Assembly: GCF_910592395.1 (NCBI RefSeq)
Contig: NC_088308.1
Span: forward strand, 3,412,001 to 3,472,000
DNA from: Lineus longissimus
Taxonomy: Eukaryota > Nemertea > Pilidiophora > Heteronemertea > Lineidae
DNA length: 60,000 nucleotides
Direction: 5' to 3'
Part shown: in pieces, positions 13,511 through 26,300 of the stretch
Position numbering within the stretch: position 1 is the stretch's first letter
Layout of the letters: every line of letters starts with the position of its first letter
Position numbers and translations under genes: made by a program
The notes under the pieces: model-generated
The model's input: the letters and a program-made list of their open reading frames with translations, nothing else
Told to the model about the DNA's origin: nothing
Database searches by the model: none

Positions 13511-14395
13511 CTACGCTATCTTGATGTCCTTAACTTGTGAATTAAGTGACTGCTGCCTGCTGTCCCGAGATACTTTCTCATGCAATTTCCGTGTAAGGGG
13601 GTCGTCATTGAGATAACGATCGAGCAGCAGCATGAATTTATCCAAGCCTTGCTCACATTCCTCTATCAGGTCTTCACTTTCTCCCGTAGCTGAAAAAGCA
13701 GGATCATAAGAGTGACTTTCAAGAGCCTGACTGAATCGATTTCATCTCCGTCGATGTTTGAATGAGCACCGACTACAATTGCTCAGTAAACGACAATCGC
13801 AAAATTCCTTTGAACTATCAACTATAAAGTAATATTTAGACAAAATCGGCAAATGCGCTCTCATCACACTCCTTCCAATTCATTGGGCGATGATAATTAT
13901 AAACAGTGCCCAATTAACAATCAATCAAAATGGACAATCTACAAAAGGAATGCCAAATCCTATGTTAAAACTAATTCTTTTTGCCCACATCTCAACAAAA
14001 AAATGGGATTATAATAGTACGGTATAATCTAAAAACTTTGTCTATTCCCTTGTTTGAAAAGGACACCCCTTAACTCTACAGACATTGCATTCTGGCGTCG
14101 TGAGTTGGCCCATTACTATTCATACCTGAAACATAAGTTGTCATGGTCGGATTTGGTCGTCGACTGGGTGGAGGTCCAGCGTTCATGAGGCGTTTCAGCT
14201 TTGCCACCATGTAGTCCACTATCTCATAGTCGTTGGATTGTGTCATCTTGTCAAGCCTGACTGCGGTGAAGGCCTCACAGATGATGGTCAGGAAGAAGTT
14301 GATGAGAATCATCGAGACAAAGAGGGAGTAGAGGAAGAAGAAAAGAGGGCCCAGGAACGGCTGGGCTTCGACCATGGCACGAAAGTCGAACTTGT
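13511..14395 (-). CDS. Polycystin-like exons 46-47: filter, S6 and cytoplasmic tail
   Basis: Exon 46 (14126-14395) gives KFDFRAMVEAQPFLGPLFFF, S6 (LYSLFVSMILINFFLTIICE) and a helical post-S6 segment (DYEIVDYMVAKLKRLM). Exon 47 (13511-13689) encodes 58 residues and TAG: ESEDLIEECEQGLDKFMLLL through SLNSQVKDIKIA, charged and probably coiled coil, as in other polycystins, where the tail mediates assembly. Between them the intron is about 0.4 kb. If unspliced, exon 46 would read through its donor and stop after SGMNSNGPTHDARMQCL, giving a shorter tail. The filter reads LLNKFDF, where polycystin-2 has LGDxxF. Confidence 0.88.
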
Positions 14396-17300
14396 CTGGA
14401 AATTAAACAGTGTTACATGATGAGAGTGTCAATGTCAGTCTATGCTCTATGTATGGAAAAAGAAGATGGCAATCAATGACAAAGTAGCTTCCCCTCCCGG
14501 AGAATTAGCAATATCCTATAGTAAGTATTAAGAAATAATGAGACCGAGACTTCCGAATACGATCGTAGAAGAAAGTATCATATTTCCCAAACAGCTACCA
14601 CTGGGGTCACGCGAAGATTTCGTAGACTTCTTACAGAGCAAGTTCATTTCGAACAGAATCGCCATCTCATGAAAAATCTTTTGAAGTCGACGATGCCTTG
14701 AATATAGAAGAGCAAGGCATCCTGGCATAGTTGTAGGCAAAACACATAGTCAGGAATTTTACAGTAGAAGGTATACTTACTGAGTAACATCCCAAACAGT
14801 GTCTCCATCACATTAAATACTATTTTGAAGGCAACGACGCTTTGGCCAAAGAAGAGTGGAAGTTGGCAGAACACATAGTAAGGAAATCTAAAAGGTCCTT
14901 ACTGAGTAACATGACGAACAGTGTCTCCATCATGTTAAAAACTGTTTTGAAGTCGAAGTCGTCTCGGCTGAAGAAGAGGTAGGCCGGCTGGACGTAGATC
15001 TTGGCAAACACATAATGAGGAACAGTAAAGGGTACTTACTGAGTAACATGACGAAGAGTGTCTCCATCACATTAAAGACGGTTTTGAAGTCAAAGACGTC
15101 TCGGCTGAAGAAGAGGTAGGCCATCTGGACGTAAGCGAAGAACATGATCAGGAACACGATGCTGAAGTTGAGGAGGTACCAAGCAGAGTACCTCAGCACG
15201 TCTCCGAGCATGGACATCTTGCGGTTGAATCTCAGAAGTTTGAGGAGCTTCATGGTCGTGGTGAAGGTGAGCATGCCAATGATGTAGGAATACACCTGGA
15301 ATTTAACGAATTGGTAAACATATAGGGTCGCTTCTACTGATGGACTGGCCACATTGGCATCTGAGACACTCTTGATTGCCCCAAAACTCGTACTTAATAT
15401 ATCAAATGTGTGTAGTGCCAGGCTGTCTAATGCTTGGCATGCAGTGGCGCGGATCTGACGAACGAGATCGAAATGGATGTCTTCAATTCCACTAGGCATT
15501 AGCGAAACTTCAATCTAGCGTGAGGTTAAACGTTAAACGTCTGATAACACATTGACGGTGGATTTCCTGCTTACCTCGTCCAGAAGAATCAAGTACTGGA
15601 AATTGATAAATTTCCCCTTGTTTTTGACGATGTAGTTTTCCAAAAACTGCGCCACGGCAAACCGCATAAAGAAAAGGACAATGGTCGTGATACCTAGCCC
15701 GATCAGCATTACTTCCCACCAGTTCCAAAACCCCTAATGAAGGAAAACAACCAGTTAAAACTCTGCGAGTCATCTACATGTCATGGCTCCTTGATTGGCA
15801 ATATAACGCTGCAAAAATTCATTCGGTCAAGATTCGCATCATCACGTTTTGTGTCGTACCATTCAGTACCTCGGTTGCTACTGGCCTATTTACTCGAGAT
15901 TCTGGCGAAGGTATTACCAGTTACTTTCATCAGTTTGACAGAGTAAGGTTTTCTGAGTGTCGTGGTTTGTCAAAATCTGTTAATGTCGAGAAAAAACCAC
16001 ATAGAAAACAAGCTGCATGCTGTTTCTATGATGCTGAACTGTATGAAGCATTTGCCAACCCACCGTGAAGTATGCTTTCCGCAGTTTCCATATTCGTTTC
16101 GCCTCATGGGCCATGAAGTAGATCATACACAGGAAGATAATGACCTCGGCTGCCACCATTATGCCGACCATGTTGCCTGCATGCTGGTCAAGGTGCATCG
16201 TGTGGAATCTCGGGTAGCGCACAATGCCTAAAAGAGACCGGACTAGGGTGAGAATCAATCTCAGAAATTGCGAATTCTACTATTAGTGTTCGTTTAAATT
16301 CCGTTCCAAATAATGGATCTGCTGAAAGGAACAATAGTCATCAATATAGAAATTGGTGCAACATACCCCCTCCTTCATAATACTCAAACAACAACTGTGA
16401 AATCGTATAAGCGTCAACGTTCCCATTGTAAACAACAAACTCCACAAAAACTGCCCGAGTAAGTTGGTCGATCCAGTAATTCTCAGAGAGCGTCCGAAGG
16501 CGTGTTCTTGCATCCTTCAGTGTGGTTCCCAGATCGGCTACGTAGCCCCCTCCACCGTAGAGACCGACCGTGCCCATGTATGGATAGCCAAAGAGGTCAA
16601 GCGCGGACTGGAAAGACCATTCTAGCGCCGGTTGATCGTTTGGATCTGGAAGAGGAATGTGAAGAATATAAATATTACTTAATTCTCACAAACCACAAAA
16701 ACTCTCAAAAGGACAATCCTAAAAGGTAAGCTTCTGAGAATTTTACCGGTACCAAAACTTTTCCTTTGATAATTTTAAAGCTGAGGAGTATAGAAGTGTG
16801 GTTGGCAAATTCCATAATTCTTACCTGAGTAATTTGGATGTTTCCATCCAGCCTTGAACTTAGTTTCATCCTCGTCGAAGATGCTGTACGGTCCCCGACA
16901 GCTTGTGACGAATTCTTCGACCACCTTCGGTACTTGGCAAGTGTCTGCAAAAGGAAAGTATTGTCTACCTAAAACTTCTCATATCTTTCCGATGAACTTT
17001 TTAATACTTCCTCGTTTTTTCCTATGAAGAGTTTCAAAAAGTTCGTTCGGAGCTAGCCTCAACGCCACTTCTAAGCCCTTGAATCGTGATTTGGCTAAAA
17101 CAAGTCGAGCCTGTTCAAGGGGGTCGATTATTGCCAATGGCTTGTAGTTTTTTATAGTACGTAAGTACGTAACGTTCATCGCTTGGACCTGTCCTCACTG
17201 AAACATACCATTCTTTAGGCGGAGTAACCGCAGTCGTGGTTGCCCAATCAGATATCCTAGTCCATCAGCCACAAATCCCGCGCCAGTCTTAATTTCTTTT

Positions 17301-20300
17301 CCGCGGAGGACGAACTCTCCATACGCACTGGGTAGGACCGTATAGTTGATGTATTCCCACAGTTCCTCCGTGTTAGTCACCTAATGTACAAGTTTTAAAG
17401 TGAGAACAAAGGCATCGTCGTCCAGGCGACGAGTCACCCCAACTTAAAACAGTAGTGAAACAGTGTCGAATTGCGTTGAGGTGGTATAGTGAGCGAACGT
17501 TGTTGGAATACCTTTGTCGACGGCAGAAGAGGGGACCGAGGGTTCTAGACTTCAACTCATTTCTATTTACTTGTATTTTCTAACAATTCAATGATATGTT
17601 TTGATCTATGATCCACTCAACTTTGTGACAAGAGACGTACCAACTGAAAATTTGTACCTCTCTACGAAGCGGTATTTCTGTCAGTGTCACTTACCGATGA
17701 AGCTGTGTGGTGGTTTTCCGAGTCATGGGTATAACTGGCTTCAAAGAACTGGCTCTTCATCGCCTCATTCTGGTAGTGGAGGTTGAGGTCTTTATTAGTG
17801 CTCGTAACTAGGAACAACATCACCACAAAGATCAAGAAATATAGCAAGTCCTTCAAGATCTTCTTCATCTCCAGTTCCTTTAACCTGAAGAGTAGAATGA
17901 AGTTTCCAAGTAGATTTAGCTACGAACAAAGAATCGCCACAATTCAAGTGACACGTCTGGTGTCACGTTTCTCATGTCACTCGTGACATAAACAATGAAC
18001 AAGTCTTTTCGGCATCGGGCTACATTGGCGTTGCTCATGTCACATTTACCCTGTCGTGTCATTGCGTCGTTTTCAAGTCCAAGTCAATGGACGAACATGC
18101 TCATGACACGTCGCATCGGCTCGAGCTGCCATTTTAAGCAAAACCACCAGTTCGGTATAGATTCCTTAATCCAATACCTCTCTTCTCTTGCTTCCTTTAG
18201 TTGCTGGGTGTCTGGAGGTGGATACCCGGCTTGACACTTGGCCGTATACTCGTTGGTCTCTGTGTTTGGGTAAACCCATTCTTCATCGGCGCCGAGGGCC
18301 TCCGGGTTGGGGCGTTCATTCTCATCCTCTTGATCCGGTTTTCGGATGATTAAGGCGTACACGAGGGCCATTGCGACTATCTGAATTGAAGGGAAGAGCA
18401 CCATGAAAATAAGGCATTCACTGTATGATATAAAACAAAGACAATTTCTGAGAGAAAAAGATAACGTCTAACCAGTGATCATTTTGCTTACTGTGCGCTG
18501 TCACCCCATAAGGCAACGTTTTATGCATTTCATCTGGTCATCTGTTTTAAATGTACGACAGTGGTACATAGGCTACTAAGTACTCTGAAGTACACCTTAG
18601 ACAGAAATGGATTCCTTACGGTCAGCAACACTGCATCTCATTTTCTACTGATACACCGAATTACAATGCAAATAATCATGTTAATGTCAGACTCGATGCT
18701 GCGAAGGCACGTGGGTAACCTGAGAGTATTACCTTTAACGGCTGAGAGAGGAAAATCGACTCGACTATTCCCATAGCCATTGCTGAAAGCCACTGGCCAG
18801 CTCCGTAGAAGCCAAGGGTGCCTCCGGTCTCAACTATAATGAAGAACGAAGCTCCAACACTACCAAAGGCTAGGCCATACGCTGGGAAGATCACCCACCA
18901 CGAGAATGGGAAGAGCTGAAACCGTTTCTTAGGTTGCTCCTTTGTCTTCTTCTCCTTCTTTGGAGATATTATTGGTTGGTCCATGTTGCTTATGACGAAA
19001 GCTCCATCAGAACTATTCAAATCAGTAGAACTGGTCGATGTCGAGTTCATCGAATAAGTCAACTTGGATATATTGGATAACTCATGTTCAGAGATATATG
19101 CCTGTTCTTGTAACGGTGGCTGGACCTTCCTCGGCGCGCGGGGTTTGCGGTATCTAAACAGACTAACAATGATCAGGTTGATCGGGAATACCGTAAGTGC
19201 AGTGATGAAAGTGACCCATATAGTCCTTACGGACACCGCCAATGGTCCGATCCGTAATACCCCGGGCTGATCCACGTCTTTTTCCGTCCCGAACCACATG
19301 ATATTCGCCATCATTGTACAGAACAGAAGGGATAGGCAGCATGTAAGGCGTTGAACTCTTGTGAAGGGGCTCCTGGCGGGGCGGTGAAGGATGGAGAACC
19401 AGATGTGGTCGTCCGTGAGTTTCCTGCTCGTCTTTGCCCAGAAGAGGTGTTGAAAACTCGTCAGCTCAGTGAGACCAGCGACTGGTATTACACGACTTAT
19501 CTGAAGAGTAAACATACGCCTTGAGTTAAGAGGGTTGACAAACAAAAATGAATGCGAAGGATTGAACTTTACCATACTTGTAAACAGCAGGATAGAACTG
19601 AAGTACGTGTACTTTAAAATGCCTCACCATGCCATCGTCCTCTTCCACTGCCAGCCACCTGTCGCAAATGAAGAAAAATTTATCCTGCGTCTGCACGTCC
19701 TCTACTAGCATACGGCTGAAGTACCAGGAGGGGGACTTGCCAGAGTTGTCATGCCAGATTCTGAAACACACAGTTAGACATATATCATGGTGCCCAATCG
19801 AATGGATACATCGGTTACAGGTGAACTGATACGGTAGTTGTGGCACTCATGCCTCGTGTCACAACATACGTAAGTTCAGTTCCTTCAGAATTTCTGCTAT
19901 TTTCCTCTCCATGATTTCTAGTCTGAATTTCTGCCGATTCTCTGAGGGTGGTATACAATAGGGACGGAAACTTTTCCAAGGGGACACTTGTGACTGCTAT
20001 ACCAGCATACCTGAGATGTGAAAGCTTCCCGAGTTCCCTTGGTACAGCCATTAGATAGGAATCTACGGAGCCTTTCTTTAAGGTCACACGCTTTTCATCC
20101 TTGAAGGTCCGTGGTTTCGTCTCATCGTCATCGCCTACCAGGACGAAGGATACCCTTGCTGTAGTCCCTTGCAGGAATCAAATGACAAGATATAAACGAC
20201 GGAATAACGAAATGAAAACCAGTTCCAAACTAATGAACGATACAAGGTCTTTCGGACTGATACAGCGTGTACATATAACGATTGAGTCTGGGTGAATTCC

Positions 20301-23300
20301 GGTACCGAAAATCTACTCCGGAGGCAAGTACATGTAGGTTGATCATTTTACTCTCCTATAGCACAGGCTTCCTCACCAAGATCGAGCAGAATGAAAACCT
20401 TAAACAAAGTTAGTGATATAGTTGAGAGATTGAATTGAACTCAAACCAAAAAAACAAACAATACATGAACAAAACTAACAACAATAATGTACCTGCATTA
20501 TTTCGGAATCCCGTATAAACAGTAATTGTGTATAGGTATCTGTCCCTTGGGTGGTTGTCGACGAGAGGAGTTACCCCCACCTACAGTTAGAACAGAAAAG
20601 GACATACAAAAGTCAATCATAACAAAAATAATTTCTTACCATCCTTAGTCCTGTTACCGTCGCAAAGGACATATTGAAGCAAACCTTATGTTTCTTTACT
20701 CCGAAGTGTGAAAGTTGCATTGAGTTTAGGCCAATGAAAGGCATAACAGACAGGGTCAGAGTTCAATCCAACAATCACAGGAAACCAGAGGAGCAAAGCA
20801 TAATGGAAAATATATACAAGTAGTTACCATATTTGTAAATTTTGGCTCATTGTACACATACCTTCTGTTTGTCCTTCTTGTCCGCCTTCCGCGCCCAGAT
20901 TAGGACGCTAAGATAAAGTCCAATGACGGCAAGCGACACTGCCATACAAATGGGGTTCTCATTCAGGTTAGCGAACCCAAGTCCTGGGGTGATCTTGTTG
21001 GGCGGGGTACTGATAGCGCTGATGAAGGCGCTTAAGTGCGTTGTGTAGCCAAGGATTGTTTCGAGCGTGCTGCACCGACTTGGCTGAAATATAACGTTTC
21101 TGTCAGTCTGTTTCTGGTGAAAGATGTGAGAAAAATATCATGATACGTTTTTGAACTATCTTTTGGTCGTCTAGCCACCTAAATCAATGATAAGACAATG
21201 GAACGGAAGCGGTATCAAATATTAGTTTTTGCCAGGTTGTATTATGCCTCACGAGTCTCACTCGATCGTACGATTGATCTCCTGCAATATCTTTCAGTTG
21301 GGATTTGAAGGACCATTCCGTACCTCACGCATGCGAACTTCCCTCTCCCATGGTTGTTAACTTAGAGAAAAATAGACAATGTTTAAGGCATTTCTCTTGC
21401 CAGATACCAGCGCGTGGCACTTGAACACCCTCTTCATTGTCTAGCATTGTCAATTGTCTCTTTTGAAAAGTCGGATCCAGGTGGTAGCAATGATACCCAT
21501 GAACGAGACCGTCAGTATGATAACAACCGCAAGATGACTTATGATATCATACCCGAACTCCATCGTCCAACCATAAGCTGGTTTTAGGATCCTTGTAGGC
21601 CATGTTTATCGTTCTTATACACACTCTGTACTGTGTTGCAATCATTTTCTTCGTTGAAACTGAAAGGAAATCGAGTTTGAATCACCAAAAAGTGAAGAGA
21701 TGTTGCCAATAACTTGGCGCACGGATCCAGTCTCGCAGACTTGTCGACGCAAGCCCAATATGTGCAAATGTGGTTGAAATGTAGAATCACGTTGAGAGGT
21801 CGTTTACCGCTTTGAGGCTACTGTGCTACCGTGGTGTTACTTTTTTATTTCCCACCTTTTATGTTGTCAAGAGCTTTCCATCTGTACACAATGTTGAGTG
21901 TTTAGTACACCAGACATAGACCTCCCATCTCCTACCTTTGTAAGATCCATATTTTTCCACATCACATTTTTGCTTGAGAACAATGGTGCTCGACGAATTG
22001 CTAAGATCTGGTACTGTTGAGTTCGTCTCGTCAATTTCAGTCCCTTGGGTGGGAAATGTACTGCTCGACTCTCCGGACCTGAACTCCGCTGTCATGGAGC
22101 TAGCTGTAGATGGGTCTGGGGAGGTCGTCGTGGATTTTTGTCCTGCTACAGAAGTTCCGTTGGTCGAAGCTGCTATATCATTAAAAGCAGTTTTGTTGGT
22201 CGAAGCTTTTGTATCATTGAGAGCAGTTCCGTTGGTATCAAGAATCGAAATGGTCTTATTTACCTCTGTAAGTGAGAGGGGAAAATGTACGGTACGGATC
22301 AAAGAATCTCCTTGGGTTCGACAGAAATAGGGAGAACGAAGGGAGTTTCACCCACAGTTGCTTTCCGATCAGAGCATTCACTCACCTTCTGTTTGAACTG
22401 TGAACACGTGAGGGAGATCTTTGGTTATCCAAGTTCTGACAAACAATTTGAGCAGCACTTTTCCACCTTTTCCACCTTTTCTGTCTTTCTCTGGTCTGAA
22501 ATTATTTATAAAAGGCTTTGCTCTAATTACCGAACTCAAACTTAATGAAGGTGAATTTGAAAATTCCGGCTGTACTGTGCTGAATACATCTTGCCCTTCC
22601 TACCACGTTATCCGATTATAAATTTTTAGTAACTTACAGTTTATTTATCATTTTCTTCATTTCCTCCTTTGATATGAACAGGACATACGGATCCGTAGGT
22701 GGGTCGCAAGGGCAGTCATCTTTGATGGGGAGTGTTGCGTACGGTTTAGTCACTTTTGGGACGCCCGGGCCTGGGCTTAGGTAGACATCCATTCCGCACT
22801 TTTGTGTACCGTTTGCCTCACAGGTGAAGGTTAACTCAAGGGCGTGACCCAAACGGACATCCACTTCGTGTATCGTATCAGAGTCCTCTTCTATTGATGA
22901 GTTACCAGTCGTACACTTAAGACGTGCTTTCGACTTAAGAGCCAATTTTGCCGGTTCTTCCGTCATGTTTGGTTTTATTTCTTTGTTACGGTCGTCTCGA
23001 CATTCGATGTTTAGTGAGGTGCTGGATTCCAAATCTTTGAAGGGTGATTGCAAATTAATCTCCTTGACCTGCAAGGGTTGATTACCACATTTGAAAGTGT
23101 ATATAAGTTTAGCGAGGGCTTAAACCTTCAGTTTGTCAAAAAATACTGTAAAAATTATAGTCATTTCCCTGCCAGTTATTTTCTCACCTTAAGTTTTTTC
23201 ATCGCTGAAGTATTCGAAGAAATCAATGTCTTAGGATATTGGTAGAAAATTCAAGAGAAAGACTTACATTTACAGTTGTTGAAAAGGCAGATTCATTTTC

Positions 23301-26300
23301 AAACTTATGCTCTGTCGGCTGAAACGAGCGAAATATAACCCCAGGGCCATATTGTCCTACAATGGAAAGTTTAAAATGTTTTTAGCGATACGAGGACTCC
23401 AACGTAGCGATTTGGTCAGCGATAGGCCTGCGATAACGTCAGTCATTTGTCTGGCAACAACTAGTCTACCCGCTGCAACTACAGAGCACTTGGAAACTTT
23501 AAATTACACTCTTGAACGATAAGTAGGATGAATCACGTTCTCTGACATGTTACATGCAGTGAGTACTCGTTTAAATCTCCCAAAGTCGGAAGGGTTCAGC
23601 CCTTGTGGTATGCCAATGTAACAGTTTTGAATATCCTTTATGATAAAAGTGTCCCTTTCTATTGTATGGCAATGGATAACGCATAGTTGTTGGTCCATTG
23701 CCTTCCCCCTTTCTACCACCCTCGTAAAAACGGAACCCTACGCTACTAAGGATATAGATACACAATCTTAACATCAGTTCAAAGACCCACGAGTCGTATA
23801 ATAGGATGGTGGGGGAGAATCTCACGTACTGTTTTGAATATCCTCCTTTCCCCTTTTTTCGATGGTCATCTGCATATTTACTCCAAGGAATATCTCCGTC
23901 GGTCCCTCATTAATCACTGTCTTATTTTCTATTGCCTGAAGATTTTTCTTCATTGCAGCTTCGACCTTTGCCTCCATTTCCTAAAGTAAACACTAATATA
24001 AAGCAGGTCTACATTGTATCCTTAAAACGGAAATATAGACAGGGAACGTTGATCCAACTGGTGGTCTTCATGAGAATAATATAGCTGAGGACATTGGGTT
24101 GGTTTGACTGTGTTTTTCTCGTACACTGTGAATAGGGCCGAAGTACCGGTGCGATAGTGGAGAAAACTATCGGCGACTTCGTGAAACCTAACCTCACTGT
24201 TGTCTACATGTTCATACAGTCTCCCTTAAAAGTGTCTACGGTACAAAAGATCAATGGTCTTCACATCCATATACATTAGGACGCCTTGCTCAGAGGACCC
24301 AGGTTACTGTTACACCAGGGTATTTTGAAGCACATTGTGTTAAATAAGTTACCTTTTTCTTGACTGGATCTTCTATCGCGTTCGAACCAACAATTATATT
24401 GGCTGAAAAAAACAGTTGCAAAAGAGGATGAACATCTATCGATGGTCAGTCTTCCTTTATCAAAATTATGTAATCATCTCCTAATACCGTTCAGACCACG
24501 TGTCATCGTGAAATATCTTATCATTAAGATATGTGGCATCAAAAATCACTGGGCTTACCTAATATCGTTAGCACCATCGTTGCTCCTTCTGCAGAAGCGC
24601 TGGTATCCCCATCGTCACCAGACTCGCTAGCGCTTAGTGCGTTAGTCGTGGACAACGCTAGGTCCATGCTTAGTACCTGAAAGATACCCAAGAAATTGGA
24701 ATGAGATTAGCAAGGCATTAATGAACTATCGGCAAAGGAATGGTACAAGCTCAAGACTAGTGAAGCATATGTAGTGGAACTTCGGAATCGGAGTCCTAAA
24801 GAAGACCCAAGTTGCAAAGAAGACGTTATGATGCGTGGATTCCATTGAAAACGGACAAACACTAACTTTCAAAAAGCGGGTGCCGAAACCCTTCCGAACG
24901 GCGAAAATGTTATCGACGGCGATCTTTAGACTAGCTCAACGCTTTTCATATACGCAAAGGTCTTCTACCGGCAGTTGATTTCGAATACCTTCATTCCTCG
25001 TACTACGTCGTTCGTAGGGTAGCGGAAACCTAACACATTTCATTATGTGCTTACCAAAGTGTCTGCTGTTTGCGTTGTAGGGTCCTCGGTGACGGTCGCT
25101 GCCACTGCACTTACTTTGATGGCCGTATCAAGGCTCGGAGGACCTGCTGCGGTCGCTGCTGCTGTTAGGCCAGTCAGCACATCTTTGTTCTGAAAGTAAT
25201 GATTTATTTCGAGCTCTGAAATACATTCGCATTGGGGGTTTTCGCTTACTTGGGTCATTTATCCCACAATTTGTAGCATGATTTCCATATGCATCAAACT
25301 TAAGCTTGTTCTTCCCGACATTGGTATGGACTCAAAGCCACTTGCGCCATGTTAGGATGTCGCTGATTGGTGTACTATCTACTATTTCACCACATAATGA
25401 CTACAGTATTAAGCTGCAACGAGAATTATATCTATAAACCATACTAGTTTCCTAACTACATTTTACGAGTACAAGTTACTTGAAGAGAAAGACCAATGTT
25501 CATGTCGTGCTTTGAAAAAAATGAAATTGTCTTTTTACAAAGTTCTGCGCCTCCTTCTTCTTCTTTTCCTCTTTCTCTTTTTCCTTCCGTTTCTGCTCAT
25601 CGTCCAGCACGGTGTTGCTGCCACCGCTTCCACCGCTGCCGCTACTTCCTCCACCAGTGCCGCCACCGTTACCAATTCCGCTTTCTGTTGCGTCAATATT
25701 TGAGGTATCTAAGTGTAAATGAACACCGTCAGCATCATATTAGCCGTGCAACGAAACAAAAGATATCGCACTTGCGAGACTTACACCTACAGTGTCTAAA
25801 CGAATAAAGTATCCCCGCGCAATGGTTCAGTTATGAGTTTTAATGTATGAGGTATTGACGGTCACAGGTTGTCAATTGATGGATCTTCGGGTCGTCGAGT
25901 CCAACATGGCGGATCAAATCTCGTGAGAAAGAGAAATGCGCTCGCGATACGAAACCTAATGTACCTTCAATTCAAAGTACATTTAATGCTAAAATCAATG
26001 CGTCACTTCGCCATAGACGGTGCCATATTTGACTCCAATGCCACCAAAGATATACTTACCTGCTTTACGGGCAAGGGAATAAGACATGTATAAGTTAATC
26101 TGCGCACTTGGCGTCATGTCTTTTAGTTCATCCTTTGGTAGTTCCAGCACGACTTCCTCTTTCCCCGGCGGTGGCCTAGGGTTTGTCACCTAATGATGAA
26201 CAAAATACAAAATGTGAAAAATATTTGGCATAGTGATTGAATTGATTACTGAGGATGATTTCTATTACTTTGGAGTCTTTCACACTGTATGTAAAAAAGC

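Noticed and set aside
14820-15011. Exon copies 2 and 3 as mutually exclusive exons
   Set aside because: They have good 5' splice sites, but the visible candidate acceptors are out of phase and would need an impossibly short intron after exon 45.
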